Below, in pieces: positions 17,883-26,505 of a stretch of 36,664 nucleotides of DNA; the first letter of the stretch is position 1, and each line of letters starts with the position of its first letter. Under the pieces are notes generated by a model. The model ran no database searches. It was not told where the DNA came from and worked only from the letters and a program-made list of their open reading frames with translations. The position numbers were made by a program, and so were the translations under genes. Origin of the DNA: Candidatus Bathyarchaeota archaeon (lineage in GTDB: Archaea > Thermoproteota > Bathyarchaeia > TCS64); NCBI GenBank assembly GCA_016783485.1, contig JADHWM010000015.1, forward strand, positions 1 to 36,664, read 5' to 3'.

Positions 17883-18166
17883 TTTTCGAACCCCATTACT
17901 TTGAGCCCTCCAGCGCGGATATGTTATTTTGTGTGTAGCATATGTCTACAAATCCGTATCATTAATCGCGATCAATGACACACACGCGAAATAATCTGAG
18001 ACATATCGACATGGTTTGAGAGGATCAATGAGTTTTCCGGATTCAGAACGATGAGGTGCGGGGTTTTATTTTCTCCGATTTAAAGTTACCGGCTATTTTT
18101 AAGTTGTATATAGGTAGTACACCATCTTGTTTAAATTCCGATATTTCGTAACCAAGTAGATACAGC
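17883..18166. other. AT-rich divergent intergenic region
   Basis: These 284 bases are A+T-rich between the pilin gene (minus) and the HExxH gene (plus). GTTTAAATTC at 18129-18138 is a likely plus-strand TATA box for TTG 18167. An AAAATAACATAT element near 17920-17932 on the minus strand may serve the pilin gene. No coding sequence or RNA is recognised. Confidence 0.5.
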
Positions 18167-18910
18167 TTGTTTAGGCGGAAAGAGCTGTCCACCTCAGATG
18201 TGAGGGAACTCGTCTTCGAGGCGATTCTTCTCGTGGCTGAGACCCAACGGGAGTTCGATCTGCCTATATGCCCAAATATAGAGATGACATGGCGGATTCT
18301 CAAGGCTGGAAAATTCAGGTCTACTCATCTGACCAAAAATCGAGTGGGTTCTTATCGTATGGACTTCGGAGCTTTCGAGCCCCCCGCCACGATTATTATG
18401 GATAGCAGGATACCTTTCTGCGATCGGCCTTTAAACATCCCCGAGGTTCCTCACACTCTCCTCAGGTACACCGCCACTCATGAGGTAATCCATGTAGACG
18501 ACCATCTGGGAGGTGACGCTCTATATAATGGAACGAAGGAGCATATCCTCTGCGACCATGGGGACAAACTTGAGAAAGGAATGGAGTTCATCGAAAGGGA
18601 GGGACCCTGTGACCAGATCGGTGACCAGAGCGATCTCGCGAGTCTCTGGGCGGTGCAGTACGTCGATATGGTGACGCACTACAGAGCCTACGTGACCCTT
18701 CGAGCGCGAAGTTTCCCTCGGCTCGATCTTATCTGGAACATGATGCAGGACATGTTGTTCCCTCCGGGAATGCTCACCGAGATCGAAAGGGAGAAGGGGA
18801 CAAGATACGTCTTCGAGTCGATCCGCCATGTGGGGGAATACTGCCTCATCGACGCACTCATGGAGTCCTCGAGTATCGGGAATAAGGCAGCCTGTAAATA
18901 CGCAGTCTGA
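18167..18910 (+). CDS. Unknown protein with HExxHxxxH metal-binding motif
   Basis: This 247-aa protein of no family I recognise has YTATHEVIHVDDH at 101-113, giving H105, E106, H109 and H113, a zinc-peptidase-like helix. It lies beside a loop rich in D/H (GGDALYNGTKEHILCDHGDK). A helical C-terminal half follows, without signal peptide or membrane spans. It could be a metallopeptidase or another metal hydrolase; the acidic residues after the motif (D111, D112) are unusual for a gluzincin. The start is TTG 18167, about 35 bases after TTTAAA; the in-frame GTG in SDVREL is an alternative. It stands alone, 56 bases before the ligase gene. Confidence 0.75.
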   Translation: MFRRKELSTSDVRELVFEAILLVAETQREFDLPICPNIEMTWRILKAGKFRSTHLTKNRVGSYRMDFGAFEPPATIIMDSRIPFCDRPLNIPEVPHTLLRYTATHEVIHVDDHLGGDALYNGTKEHILCDHGDKLEKGMEFIEREGPCDQIGDQSDLASLWAVQYVDMVTHYRAYVTLRARSFPRLDLIWNMMQDMLFPPGMLTEIEREKGTRYVFESIRHVGEYCLIDALMESSSIGNKAACKYAV

Positions 18911-18966
18911 CCCCCCCTCGGAAAAAGTATTATTACTCGTAGAGTCAATCCTGTAGACTGGTCTAT

Positions 18967-20718
18967 ATGCTGTATTCCACCCTCGTCGAGTTCTATGCGA
19001 GGCTCGAGGCCACTGCCAAGAGGTTAGAGATGACGGATATCCTAGCTGAACTCTTCGGAGTAGCGGAACCCGATGAACTGGAGCATCTGATCTATCTGAC
19101 ACAGGGGAAGATCCACCCCGATTGGACGGGAGAGCCAGAGATCGGGATGGCTGAGAAGATGGTTGTGGAGACCATCTCGAGGGCTTCAGGTCAAAGGAAA
19201 AGAAGGGTGGAAGCCATCCTTTCCGAGAGCGGAGATGTGGGACTGGCAGCGGAGAAAAGCCTCTTAGATAAACGCCAAGCGATGTTAGGTGAAAAACCGC
19301 TTTCAGTCTCAGACGTATATAATGCGTTTGACCAGATCGCAAACGAGTCCGGAAAAGGGAGCAGCAGCAGGAAAATCGATCGTCTTGTAAGAGTTATAGT
19401 GAATTCCTCGCCTCTCGGGGCTCGTTACATCGCCAGAACCGTGGTGGGAACTCTCAGGCTTGGCGTTGGAGACATGACAATACTCGATTCACTGTCTCTA
19501 GCCTTCACAGGCTCCTCGGAAAATAGGGGTCAGCTCGAGAGAGCTTATAATCTCACCAGTGACTTGGGCGCGGTTGCTAGGACTCTTGCAGAGGAAGGGC
19601 TCGAGAGCGTAGCCAAAGCCCAGATTGTCTTGGGAAAACCCGTACGTATGATGTTAGCTCAGAGGCTCTCAACGCCAGAGGAGATAATCGAGAAGCTAGG
19701 GGCTTGCTCCGCAGAGTATAAGCTGGATGGGGAGCGGTTTCAGATTCACAAGGACGGCGACTCGATCCAGATCTTCTCCCGTCGGTTGGAGAACATCACG
19801 GCAATGTATCCGGATGCAGTGAGAATGGTTTCAACCCAAGTGAAGGTCAATCACGCTGTACTCGAGGGGGAGGCGGTCGCCATTGACGCTGATTCGGGAG
19901 AGATTAAATCGTTTCAGACTCTGATGAAGCGAAGACGGAAGCATCGCATCGAGGAGATGGCCGAGAGGTTCCCCATCGCCGTGTTTCTCTTCGAGTGCCT
20001 ATACGTGGACGGGGACGATCTGACTCCCGAGCCTTACACGAAGAGGCGGGCGAAGCTCCAAGATATCGTGGAGGAGACCGAGCGTTTCAAGCTAGTCAGG
20101 GCGCTCCAGACATCGGAGGTCTCGCAGCTCGTAGACTTCTTCGAGGAAGCCATCTCGGATGGCACCGAGGGGCTCGTCGTGAAATCCACGGCGGAGGACT
20201 CGATCTACCGGGCGGGGGCCCGCTCCTGGCTCTGGGTAAAACTCAAGGCCAGTTATCAGAGCAAGATGGTGGAACCCGTCGACCTCGTCGCGGTGGGGGC
20301 GTTCCATGGTCGAGGTCGGCGTGCCGGGAGCTATGGTGCTCTGCTCATGGCGTCCTACGATCCCGATGAGGACATGTTCCGGACGGTGTGTAAGGTGGGT
20401 TCGGGGTTCACTGATGAAGATCTGTTGAGCTTCCCGGAGCTGCTGGATGGAGAGCGAGCGGAAGATAAGCCCAGAAACGTGGACTCGATGCTGGAAGCCG
20501 AGGTCTGGTTCGAACCAAATGTTGTGATGGAGGTCCTAGGGGATGAGATTACCCTGAGCCCTATCCACACTTGCGCGTTTGGGAGACTCAGGGAGGAGTC
20601 TGGGCTCGCCGTCAGGTTCCCCCGCTTCCTGCGTCTGAGGGAGGACAAGGCTCCTGAGGACACTACCACAGTCGAGGAGATTGTGGACATGTACAGAGCT
20701 CAATCGAGGACGCAATAG
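18967..20718 (+). CDS. lig: ATP-dependent DNA ligase
   Basis: This 583-aa replicative ligase of archaeal/eukaryotic type I has an N-terminal DNA-binding helical domain (to about residue 230) including LLDKRQAML and LGVGDMTILDSLSLAF. The adenylation motif follows in EYKLDGERFQIHK, with K252 as the AMP-accepting lysine. Motifs III (IFSRRLENIT), IIIa/IV (LEGEAVAID; EGLVVKS) and V (SWLWVKLKASY) come next, and the OB domain ends FPRFLRLREDKAPEDTTT. It seals Okazaki fragments and repair nicks with ATP. The start is ATG 18967, with an AT-rich TATTATTA near 18928 as promoter element. Confidence 0.97.
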   Translation: MLYSTLVEFYARLEATAKRLEMTDILAELFGVAEPDELEHLIYLTQGKIHPDWTGEPEIGMAEKMVVETISRASGQRKRRVEAILSESGDVGLAAEKSLLDKRQAMLGEKPLSVSDVYNAFDQIANESGKGSSSRKIDRLVRVIVNSSPLGARYIARTVVGTLRLGVGDMTILDSLSLAFTGSSENRGQLERAYNLTSDLGAVARTLAEEGLESVAKAQIVLGKPVRMMLAQRLSTPEEIIEKLGACSAEYKLDGERFQIHKDGDSIQIFSRRLENITAMYPDAVRMVSTQVKVNHAVLEGEAVAIDADSGEIKSFQTLMKRRRKHRIEEMAERFPIAVFLFECLYVDGDDLTPEPYTKRRAKLQDIVEETERFKLVRALQTSEVSQLVDFFEEAISDGTEGLVVKSTAEDSIYRAGARSWLWVKLKASYQSKMVEPVDLVAVGAFHGRGRRAGSYGALLMASYDPDEDMFRTVCKVGSGFTDEDLLSFPELLDGERAEDKPRNVDSMLEAEVWFEPNVVMEVLGDEITLSPIHTCAFGRLREESGLAVRFPRFLRLREDKAPEDTTTVEEIVDMYRAQSRTQ

Positions 20719-20729
20719 GAAGAAAATAG

Positions 20730-21893
20730 ATGATTGACGAAATATTAGACAAGCTGGACTGCTCCTACACCCGCCGAGTTCTCGAAGAGATGATAAAGAT
20801 AAACTCGGTCGTCGGGCGTGAAGGAGAACTCGCTTTATATCTAAAAGAGGAGCTCGAAGCCATCGGGCTCGAATGCGAGTTACACGATGTTGAGCCCGAT
20901 AGGCCAAACATCTATGGGAGAATGATGGGTGAAAGCCCGGGAAGGAGGTTGAATTTCAACGGGCACACGGACACCGTGCCCATCGTGGAGGGCTGGGACA
21001 TGGACCCCTTCACTCCCATCGTGCAGGAAGGTAAAATGTATGGCCTGGGGTCATGCGATATGAAGGGAGGCATTGCCTGCACCCTCAACATGTTGAGGGC
21101 GGTCTCCAACTCAGGGCATACAATGCAGGGGGAACTCTCATTCTCAGGAGTAATCGATGAAGAGGCATACGGGAAAGGGGCCAAAGCGATGCTCGAGACC
21201 GACTTTGCTGGTGTCGACGCCATCGTCCTCGCCGAGCCGTACCCGGGGGACGAGACGAAGCCCATCCCTCTGGGTATAACGGGGAAGATTCTCTACGACA
21301 TCAAGGTGAAGGGTAAGGCAGCCCACGGATTCAGGCCCCAGTTAGGGATCAACGCTGTGGAGGATGCGGGAAAGATTCTCGCAAATTTAGACAAACTCGA
21401 GTTTATGGATCATCCAGACTTCGGCACGGGTAATTACAGCACTCTGAAGATTGAGGGTGGCTACGAGATATACTCGGTAATTGTTCCTGCAAGTTGTCGG
21501 TTTGAGGTGAATAGGCTCATTGTACCCGGCGAGACGGTTCAGTCAGCTATCGATGACATGCGGAGGCTCGTCGAATCCCTTGAACTGGATTCGGAGGTAG
21601 AGGTTGGGATTAAGCCTCCGCGTTACGAGGCGTATGTCATGAGCAAGGATGAGGAGATAATCGGTGTCTTCGACCCAATCTACCGTGAGGTGATGGGGAA
21701 AGCGCCTTGCTACGAGTACGCCTACGGCATCACCGACGCCAACATTTTCGCAGGAGAAGGGGGCATCCCGTGTCTACACCTTGGCCCCCAGCGAGGAGGC
21801 GCTCATCAGAAAAACGAATATGTCCACTTGGATTGGCTTCCGCCTGTATCGGAGATGTTTACACGGATTGCTGTCGAGTTCCTCAAGGGTTGA
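20730..21893 (+). CDS. M20-family peptidase/deacylase (ArgE/DapE/ACY1-like)
   Basis: This 387-aa di-zinc amidohydrolase has H79-x-D81 in FNGHTDTVP, bridging Asp110 in GLGSCDMKGG, and catalytic Glu in GVIDEEAYGKGAK. The dimerisation domain is inserted in the middle (KVKGKAAHGFRPQLGINAV), and the C-terminal His lies in HLGPQRGGAHQKNEYV. Likely substrates are N-acylated amino acids or succinyl-diaminopimelate-type intermediates; sequence alone does not decide. It begins 11 bases after the ligase stop with no clear promoter, so it is probably co-transcribed. Confidence 0.9.
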   Translation: MIDEILDKLDCSYTRRVLEEMIKINSVVGREGELALYLKEELEAIGLECELHDVEPDRPNIYGRMMGESPGRRLNFNGHTDTVPIVEGWDMDPFTPIVQEGKMYGLGSCDMKGGIACTLNMLRAVSNSGHTMQGELSFSGVIDEEAYGKGAKAMLETDFAGVDAIVLAEPYPGDETKPIPLGITGKILYDIKVKGKAAHGFRPQLGINAVEDAGKILANLDKLEFMDHPDFGTGNYSTLKIEGGYEIYSVIVPASCRFEVNRLIVPGETVQSAIDDMRRLVESLELDSEVEVGIKPPRYEAYVMSKDEEIIGVFDPIYREVMGKAPCYEYAYGITDANIFAGEGGIPCLHLGPQRGGAHQKNEYVHLDWLPPVSEMFTRIAVEFLKG

Positions 21894-21896
21894 AAA

Positions 21897-21904
21897 CTTA
21901 AAAG
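21897..21904 (+). promoter_or_regulatory. TATA box of the tRNA-binding protein gene
   Basis: CTTAAAAG lies about 35 bases before ATG 21938, after the M20 peptidase stop. Called from position and sequence. Confidence 0.5.
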
Positions 21905-21937
21905 CGTGAAAGGGATGGATGGTGCAAGGCGTCCGAT

Positions 21938-22267
21938 ATGAGCGAGGAAGTCTCGTTTAAAGATTTTAAGAAGCTGAACATAAGAATCGGAACAGTCTCC
22001 GAAATTGAAAAAGTCCCTGGTTCTGACAAACTCTACAAGATGCAAGTGGACCTGGGAGACGAGACACGACAGATCGTCACGGGGCTTGTAGACTACTACA
22101 CACCGGAGGAACTCGAGGGAAAGGTGATCGCGGTGGTCACGAATCTGAAACCCGCCAAAATATTCGGGCAGTGGTCCTATGGAATGCTCCTCGCCGCAGA
22201 GAAGGATGACAAATTAGCGCTATTAACAGTCGACCGTGACATATCTAACGGTGCCAAAGTAACCTGA
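21938..22267 (+). CDS. tRNA-binding OB-fold protein (MetG C-terminal-like, Trbp111 type)
   Basis: This 109-aa protein consists only of the EMAPII/Trbp111 OB domain: VSFKDFKKLNIRIGTVSEIEKVPGSDKLYKMQVDLG, RQIVTGLVDYYTPEELEGK, and NLKPAKIFGQWSYGMLLAA. Such stand-alone domains are often annotated as methionyl-tRNA synthetase beta subunit and bind tRNA structure-specifically, aiding an aminoacyl-tRNA synthetase in trans. No synthetase lies nearby. Confidence 0.92.
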   Translation: MSEEVSFKDFKKLNIRIGTVSEIEKVPGSDKLYKMQVDLGDETRQIVTGLVDYYTPEELEGKVIAVVTNLKPAKIFGQWSYGMLLAAEKDDKLALLTVDRDISNGAKVT

Positions 22268-22298
22268 GAAAGGGTCCCTGTAGTAACTTAATATCAGA

Positions 22299-22316
22299 CC
22301 TCACGCGCGCGTGGGG
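22299..22316. repeat. 18-base near-perfect GC palindrome
   Basis: CCTCACGCGCGCGTGGGG is self-complementary except for one T/G pair that can wobble. It lies between the tRNA-binding gene and a nine-T run. It could form a hairpin aiding termination or be an operator. Confidence 0.5.
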
Positions 22317-22343
22317 CTTTGTACAAATTCTGGAAGGGATTAA

Positions 22344-22352
22344 TTTTTTTTT
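22344..22352 (+). terminator. Poly-T terminator after the tRNA-binding gene
   Basis: Nine T in a row lie about 75 bases beyond the stop, followed by an A run that makes the element locally self-complementary. Confidence 0.5.
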
Positions 22353-22417
22353 AAAAAAGAAAAGATAGATATAGCGACCAAGAATTACTATGATTGACTA
22401 TCTGATAGGTGAGATGT

Positions 22418-22663
22418 ATGAAAGCGTTCGTCCTTATCAACACGGAACTCGGGCAGGAAGCTACCGTAGTCGAAGCTCTGAACCACGTCCACGGAATTAA
22501 TGTGGTCCAGGCTCTTTACGGGATCTACGATGTCATAGCAGAAGTCGAAGCGGAATCCATGGACAAGGTTAAGGAGATCGTCTTCAACAACATCAGGAGG
22601 CTTGAGAGCGTCAAGACCACCATTACTTTGATCACCTACGGTGAGGGGATCGAAAGAAGCTAA
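22418..22663 (+). CDS. Stand-alone Lrp/AsnC effector-binding domain (RAM) protein
   Basis: From ATG 22418 the protein is 81 aa: MKAFVLINTELGQEATVVEAL, VVQALYGIYDVIAEVEAESM, then a C-terminal KTTITLITYG strand. This is the beta-alpha-beta-beta-alpha-beta RAM domain of Lrp/AsnC regulators without the DNA-binding helix-turn-helix. Such proteins assemble into rings and bind small ligands such as amino acids, possibly modulating full-length Lrp proteins. GGTGAG at 22408-22413 is a well-spaced ribosome-binding site, which favours ATG 22418 over GTG 22409. Confidence 0.88.
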   Translation: MKAFVLINTELGQEATVVEALNHVHGINVVQALYGIYDVIAEVEAESMDKVKEIVFNNIRRLESVKTTITLITYGEGIERS

Positions 22664-23009
22664 ATTCAGAATACCTCATCACCGCACTTGTGACTACAGG
22701 CTCTCGGGTTCTGTAACAACAAAGGGAAATATCATTTTTCCTTGGGATCATTGGGAGCCAGGGATAGGATGTGAACCCCCCTTCGACTAATCTCTGGTTT
22801 CCCATCATCATATGAAACGATAAAAACCCGTTTCTCAAACTAGAACCATATATTGAAGGAGGATAGGGAGTTCACCTCGGTTTTTCTCCCTTTTCAGCTT
22901 CAATAATCGGACCCTGTTGACGGTACCAAAGGAGTAGGACTATGACATTGAAATTTGAGCTTTGACGCATTCTGAAAATGAGCCAATGATATAAAACACA
23001 TTAAAGGAC
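22664..23009. other. Intergenic region without a convincing gene
   Basis: These 346 bases lie between the RAM-domain gene and the nikR stop, which face each other. A minus-strand open frame (about 22632-22838, 68 codons from TTG) shows no family resemblance and runs into the preceding gene. GGGAAACCAG near 22792-22801 (minus) can pair imperfectly with CTGGCTCCC near 22751-22759, giving a weak long-range stem. No tRNA fold fits. Confidence 0.4.
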
Positions 23010-23459
23010 TCATCTCTCAAATTCTCTCTCATCAATCGGCGTCAAAGTGTAGTTGACTTCCCGTATACCCCTCAGAGCCCTGACTCGGGAGACGAAATCT
23101 AGGACTTTTTCATATTCGTCTCGGACCATGAAGATTTCGATGCAGTAACCCGTACCGACATGGAGGTGCATATTGCTGAAGATACTGTTATCGTACTCGT
23201 GTCTGAGATCCATTAGGTGAGAGTTTAGGGCGTGCTGTTCCCTCTCGGATATCACCGTTACGGTAGATACTACCTGTCCTCGCTCCAGCCTCTCGAGGGC
23301 GTACTTCGAGAGGGTGTCTCTTACAGCCATTCTGACTGCTTCAGAACGGCTCGAATAACCTGTGTTTTTGACAAATAGATCGAGTCTACTCAATAGCTCT
23401 GGGCTTAGTGAGACACTTATGACGGTCAATTCATTCTTATTAAAATAGTATACGGACAT
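23010..23459 (-). CDS. nikR: Nickel-responsive regulator NikR
   Basis: This 149-aa protein has an N-terminal ribbon-helix-helix domain (ISVSLSPELLSRLDLFVKNTGYSSRSEAVRMAVRD) and a C-terminal ACT-like metal-binding domain. The high-affinity nickel ligands H87, H98, H100 and C106 have exactly the spacing of E. coli NikR H76/H87/H89/C95. It should repress target promoters when nickel is bound. It is divergent from the metal ATPase, which suggests regulation of that gene and of itself. The start is ATG 23459, which gives ten residues before the usual NikR start; a TTG at 23429 is an alternative. Confidence 0.95.
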   Translation of the reverse strand: MSVYYFNKNELTVISVSLSPELLSRLDLFVKNTGYSSRSEAVRMAVRDTLSKYALERLERGQVVSTVTVISEREQHALNSHLMDLRHEYDNSIFSNMHLHVGTGYCIEIFMVRDEYEKVLDFVSRVRALRGIREVNYTLTPIDEREFER

Positions 23460-23549
23460 TATTAAGAATTATTAAAAACGGCCCCCTTTATAGCATTAAG
23501 TTAATAAGTGTTAACGCTCTCGATCCGCAGAATAGAAGGAACGAGAGGC
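23460..23549. promoter_or_regulatory. Shared nikR / metal-ATPase promoter with candidate operator
   Basis: CTTTATAG at 23486-23493 reads as a TATA box on both strands: about 27-34 bases from nikR ATG 23459, and about 60 bases from ATPase ATG 23550. Just downstream on the plus side is an inverted repeat GTTAA-N6-TTAAC (23500-23515), and toward nikR is a direct repeat of ATTATTAA (23459-23476 region). Either is a candidate NikR operator; the E. coli GTATGA-type half-site is not obvious. Confidence 0.45.
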
Positions 23550-25487
23550 ATGCCCGACCACGATCCAGACCATAACCACGAGGCTTCTTCTTACGGAGCA
23601 CACGTTCATGAGCACTCGGAGAGGGGCTGGCTTCCTCTAGTAGTATCAGCAATAACCATGGTTTTGGGTCTTAGCTTAAGATACTTCCAAGGTCAATCTC
23701 TCGTCTCCGATCTAATGTTGGTCTCTACAATGATACTCTCGGGATACACCATCGCTGAGTTAGGCTTAAAGAGCCTGATCAGAGGAAGCATCAACATCAA
23801 CCTTCTCATCACGATCGCGTCGATTGGCGCATTCGCGATCGGGCATCTCGAGGAGGCAGCCGCGGTGGTTTTCTTGTTTAATATCGCTGAGAGGCTGGAG
23901 GATTACGCTGCGGATCGAGCCCGTCGCTCAATCGAGACCCTGATGGAACTGAAACCCGAGAATGCAACCCTGAGGAGGGATGGAAAAGAGGTGACGGTGT
24001 CTGTTCAGGAGGTCCAGCCAGGGGAAGTGTTCGTCGTGAGGCCGGGTGACAGGATCCCCCTGGATGGCGTTGTTATCGAGGGGGCTTCCAGCGTCAACCA
24101 GGCCACTATAACGGGAGAGTCTGCACCTGTTCCTAAAGTTGAGGGGGAGGATGTCTTTGCGGGCACCATCAATCTGGATGGGTTCCTCGTAGCACGAGTC
24201 ACGAAGATGGCCGGTGAGACCGTCCTCGCCAGGATTCTGAGACTGGTGGAGGAGGCAGAGGAGAGCCGATCTCCCACAGAAGCGTTTGTGGACCGATTCT
24301 CCAGGGTCTATACGCCCACGGTTATAATACTCGCAATCCTGGTGGCAACTATCCCGCCGATAATCTTACAGGAACCAATCAGTGACTGGGTTTACAAAGC
24401 GCTGGTGATGCTCGTAGTGGCGTGCCCCTGCGCTCTCGCCATCTCGACTCCAGTGGCCATGGTCTCAGCCATCACGAGCGCCGGCGGGAATGGTGTACTC
24501 GTCAAAGGGAGCACCTTCGTGGAGCGCATGAACGATGTAAAAGCCATTGCGTTCGACAAAACGGGGACTCTGACCATGGGAGAGTTAGAGGTCACCGATA
24601 TCGTCTCCCCGGATCTCACCGAGGACGAGGTGCTGAGGATTGCGGTCTCACTCGAAGCAAAGGCCGAACATCCAATCGCGAAAGCAATCTATGATAGAGC
24701 CGAGGCAGCGGGAGTTGAGGCCGTTGAAACCACGGATTTCAAGGCTTACGTTGGGCGTGGGATTGAAGCATGTATTGATGAGAAGACATGTTGCATCGGT
24801 AATCTCCGCCTCATCGAGGAACTGGGGATAACCCCTCTAGACGGCATCGTAGAAAAACTCGAGGCCCAAGGAAAAACGGTGGTACTCGTCTCCGAGGAGG
24901 GTTGCGCAGTGGGCGCAATCGCGTTGATGGACAAAATAAGAGATGAAGCCCCACATGCAATCGCTGAATTGAGAAAACGGGGTATGGAAGTTCAGATGCT
25001 CACGGGGGATAATGAGGTGACTGCCAAGGCGATAGCCGAAAAACTGGGTATGGATGGATACATGGCTCATCTTCTCCCCGAGGAAAAGCTTGAAGCCATC
25101 GAAAAGTTGAGAGCCGAGTATGGGCCGGTGGCGATGGTCGGTGACGGTGTGAACGATGCCCCGGCGCTTGCCGCTGCAGACGTCGGGATTGCCATGGGGG
25201 CAATAGGAAGCGACGTGGCGTTGGAGACAGCGGATATTGCCCTCATGGAAGACGATCTTAGCCGGATAACTTACCTCGTTCGGTTGAGCCAAGCAACGAT
25301 GGGTCGCATCAAAGAGAACATCGCCGCTTCAATCCTGGTCAAACTTGTAGTAGTCGGTCTCGCTATCCCGGGGTGGATCACTCTTTGGATAGCCGTCGCC
25401 GTGGGTGACATGGGACTAAGCCTAGCGGTTATACTAAACTCCATGAGATTGGGCAGGATCAAGGCACAGGAAAGAAGTATTGGATGA
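23550..25487 (+). CDS. P1B-type heavy-metal-translocating ATPase (ZntA/CadA-like, P1B-2)
   Basis: This 645-aa protein from ATG 23550 has a His-rich N-terminal tail (MPDHDPDHNHEASSYGAHVH) in place of a CxxC metal domain. The metal-site motif CPCALAISTP starts near residue 292. The phosphorylation motif is FDKTGTLT (D336), with HP in AEHPIAKA, GDNEVTAKA and GDGVNDAPAL. The last helices carry K and D/G in LVKLVVVGLAIPG and AVGDMGLSLAVILN, as in Zn/Cd/Pb P1B-2 pumps. It exports divalent metal from the cytoplasm using ATP. Its pairing with nikR suggests nickel or cobalt may be a substrate. An upstream GTG at 23508 is open but lies at about the expected transcript start. Confidence 0.94.
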   Translation: MPDHDPDHNHEASSYGAHVHEHSERGWLPLVVSAITMVLGLSLRYFQGQSLVSDLMLVSTMILSGYTIAELGLKSLIRGSININLLITIASIGAFAIGHLEEAAAVVFLFNIAERLEDYAADRARRSIETLMELKPENATLRRDGKEVTVSVQEVQPGEVFVVRPGDRIPLDGVVIEGASSVNQATITGESAPVPKVEGEDVFAGTINLDGFLVARVTKMAGETVLARILRLVEEAEESRSPTEAFVDRFSRVYTPTVIILAILVATIPPIILQEPISDWVYKALVMLVVACPCALAISTPVAMVSAITSAGGNGVLVKGSTFVERMNDVKAIAFDKTGTLTMGELEVTDIVSPDLTEDEVLRIAVSLEAKAEHPIAKAIYDRAEAAGVEAVETTDFKAYVGRGIEACIDEKTCCIGNLRLIEELGITPLDGIVEKLEAQGKTVVLVSEEGCAVGAIALMDKIRDEAPHAIAELRKRGMEVQMLTGDNEVTAKAIAEKLGMDGYMAHLLPEEKLEAIEKLRAEYGPVAMVGDGVNDAPALAAADVGIAMGAIGSDVALETADIALMEDDLSRITYLVRLSQATMGRIKENIAASILVKLVVVGLAIPGWITLWIAVAVGDMGLSLAVILNSMRLGRIKAQERSIG

Positions 25488-25542
25488 TACCCCACGTATC
25501 CAGACCGTGTAAATCCTTAACAATTTAATCCACGAAAATATT

Positions 25543-26328
25543 ATGATACCAATGGCTTCGGTAGAGATCACCATTCTCTTCGCAACAATGATAGTGAGTC
25601 TTTTCTCTTTAACCGGAATTCTGGCGCTCTCATTACGTGACGAGACTCTTCATAAGATTCTGTTCTTCTTGATAGCTTTCTCAGCGGGTACAATCCTAGG
25701 GGCAGCTCTTTTTGAGCTCCTTCCCGAGGCTGTGGAACATATCGAAGGATCAGTGGTCTTCGTTTACGTAGCTGTGGGATTCGTGGCGTTCTACTTTTTG
25801 GAGCGTTTTATCTACTGGTATCACGGACACGGACATCACAGCGATTTCAGCGAACACGGAGCAGAGCAGTATACCAAAGGATTCGCCTACCTGAATGTCC
25901 TCGGGGACGGCATCCACAATTTCCTTGACGGGATGATCATCGCCGTTAGCTTTAACGTAGATTTCTCTGTGGGTCTCGCGACAACGATTGCGGTGATCTT
26001 CCACGAACTCCCTCAGGAGATAGGAGATTACGGTATACTCATCTACGCCGGGTTCAACAAAGTCAGGGCTTTACTCCTGAACTTCACGGCAGCCCTTACT
26101 ACAGTGGTTGGGGGTGTCTTCGCCATTTTTTTCCTTGAGATGGTGGAAACCCTCAGCGGGACCCTCATCGCGTTCTCCGCCGGGGCTTTTCTCTATCTCT
26201 CAGCCTCTGAACTTGTACCGGAGCTGAAGAAGGAAGAAAATTTCTGGAAGTCCCTTGCACAGTTCTTGACGTTCCTTTTGGGATTAGCTGTGATCTGGTA
26301 CCTGGGAGTAATTTTCCACCATGAGTAG
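25543..26328 (+). CDS. ZIP-family metal transporter
   Basis: This 261-aa membrane protein has about eight spans. Metal-site helices carry NVLGDGIHNFLDGMIIA and IFHELPQEIGDYGIL, the paired H/N/D and HExxxE motifs of ZIP transporters, and a His-rich cytoplasmic loop YHGHGHHSDFSEHG lies between spans three and four. ZIPs move Zn or other divalent metals into the cytoplasm. It follows the P1B ATPase by 55 bases, so it is in the same metal module. The start is ATG 25543; ATG 25552 is an alternative. Confidence 0.93.
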   Translation: MIPMASVEITILFATMIVSLFSLTGILALSLRDETLHKILFFLIAFSAGTILGAALFELLPEAVEHIEGSVVFVYVAVGFVAFYFLERFIYWYHGHGHHSDFSEHGAEQYTKGFAYLNVLGDGIHNFLDGMIIAVSFNVDFSVGLATTIAVIFHELPQEIGDYGILIYAGFNKVRALLLNFTAALTTVVGGVFAIFFLEMVETLSGTLIAFSAGAFLYLSASELVPELKKEENFWKSLAQFLTFLLGLAVIWYLGVIFHHE

Positions 26329-26505
26329 GGCAGCGATCGTGACCAGAGTATTCGTCCTATTGGGCTAAAGGTATTGGGGATTTATGCGGGGAATACATAT
26401 TTCGCCGATTTTTCATCAAGGGTTTAAAGCTTGGAGGGGTCATACGATACTTTTTAATAAGGTTTTTATGTTTAATGTTGACCTACTGAGTCGGGAGATT
26501 TCCGC

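Noticed and set aside
22750-22800. Possible tRNA 3' half on the minus strand (GGGTTCACATCC near CCCTGGCTCCCA)
   Set aside because: The T-loop lacks the conserved A58, the T stem has mismatches, and no matching 5' acceptor or anticodon arm is present.
22632-22838. Minus-strand 68-codon open frame in the gap before nikR
   Set aside because: No family resemblance, TTG start without promoter support, and its end runs into the RAM-domain gene.
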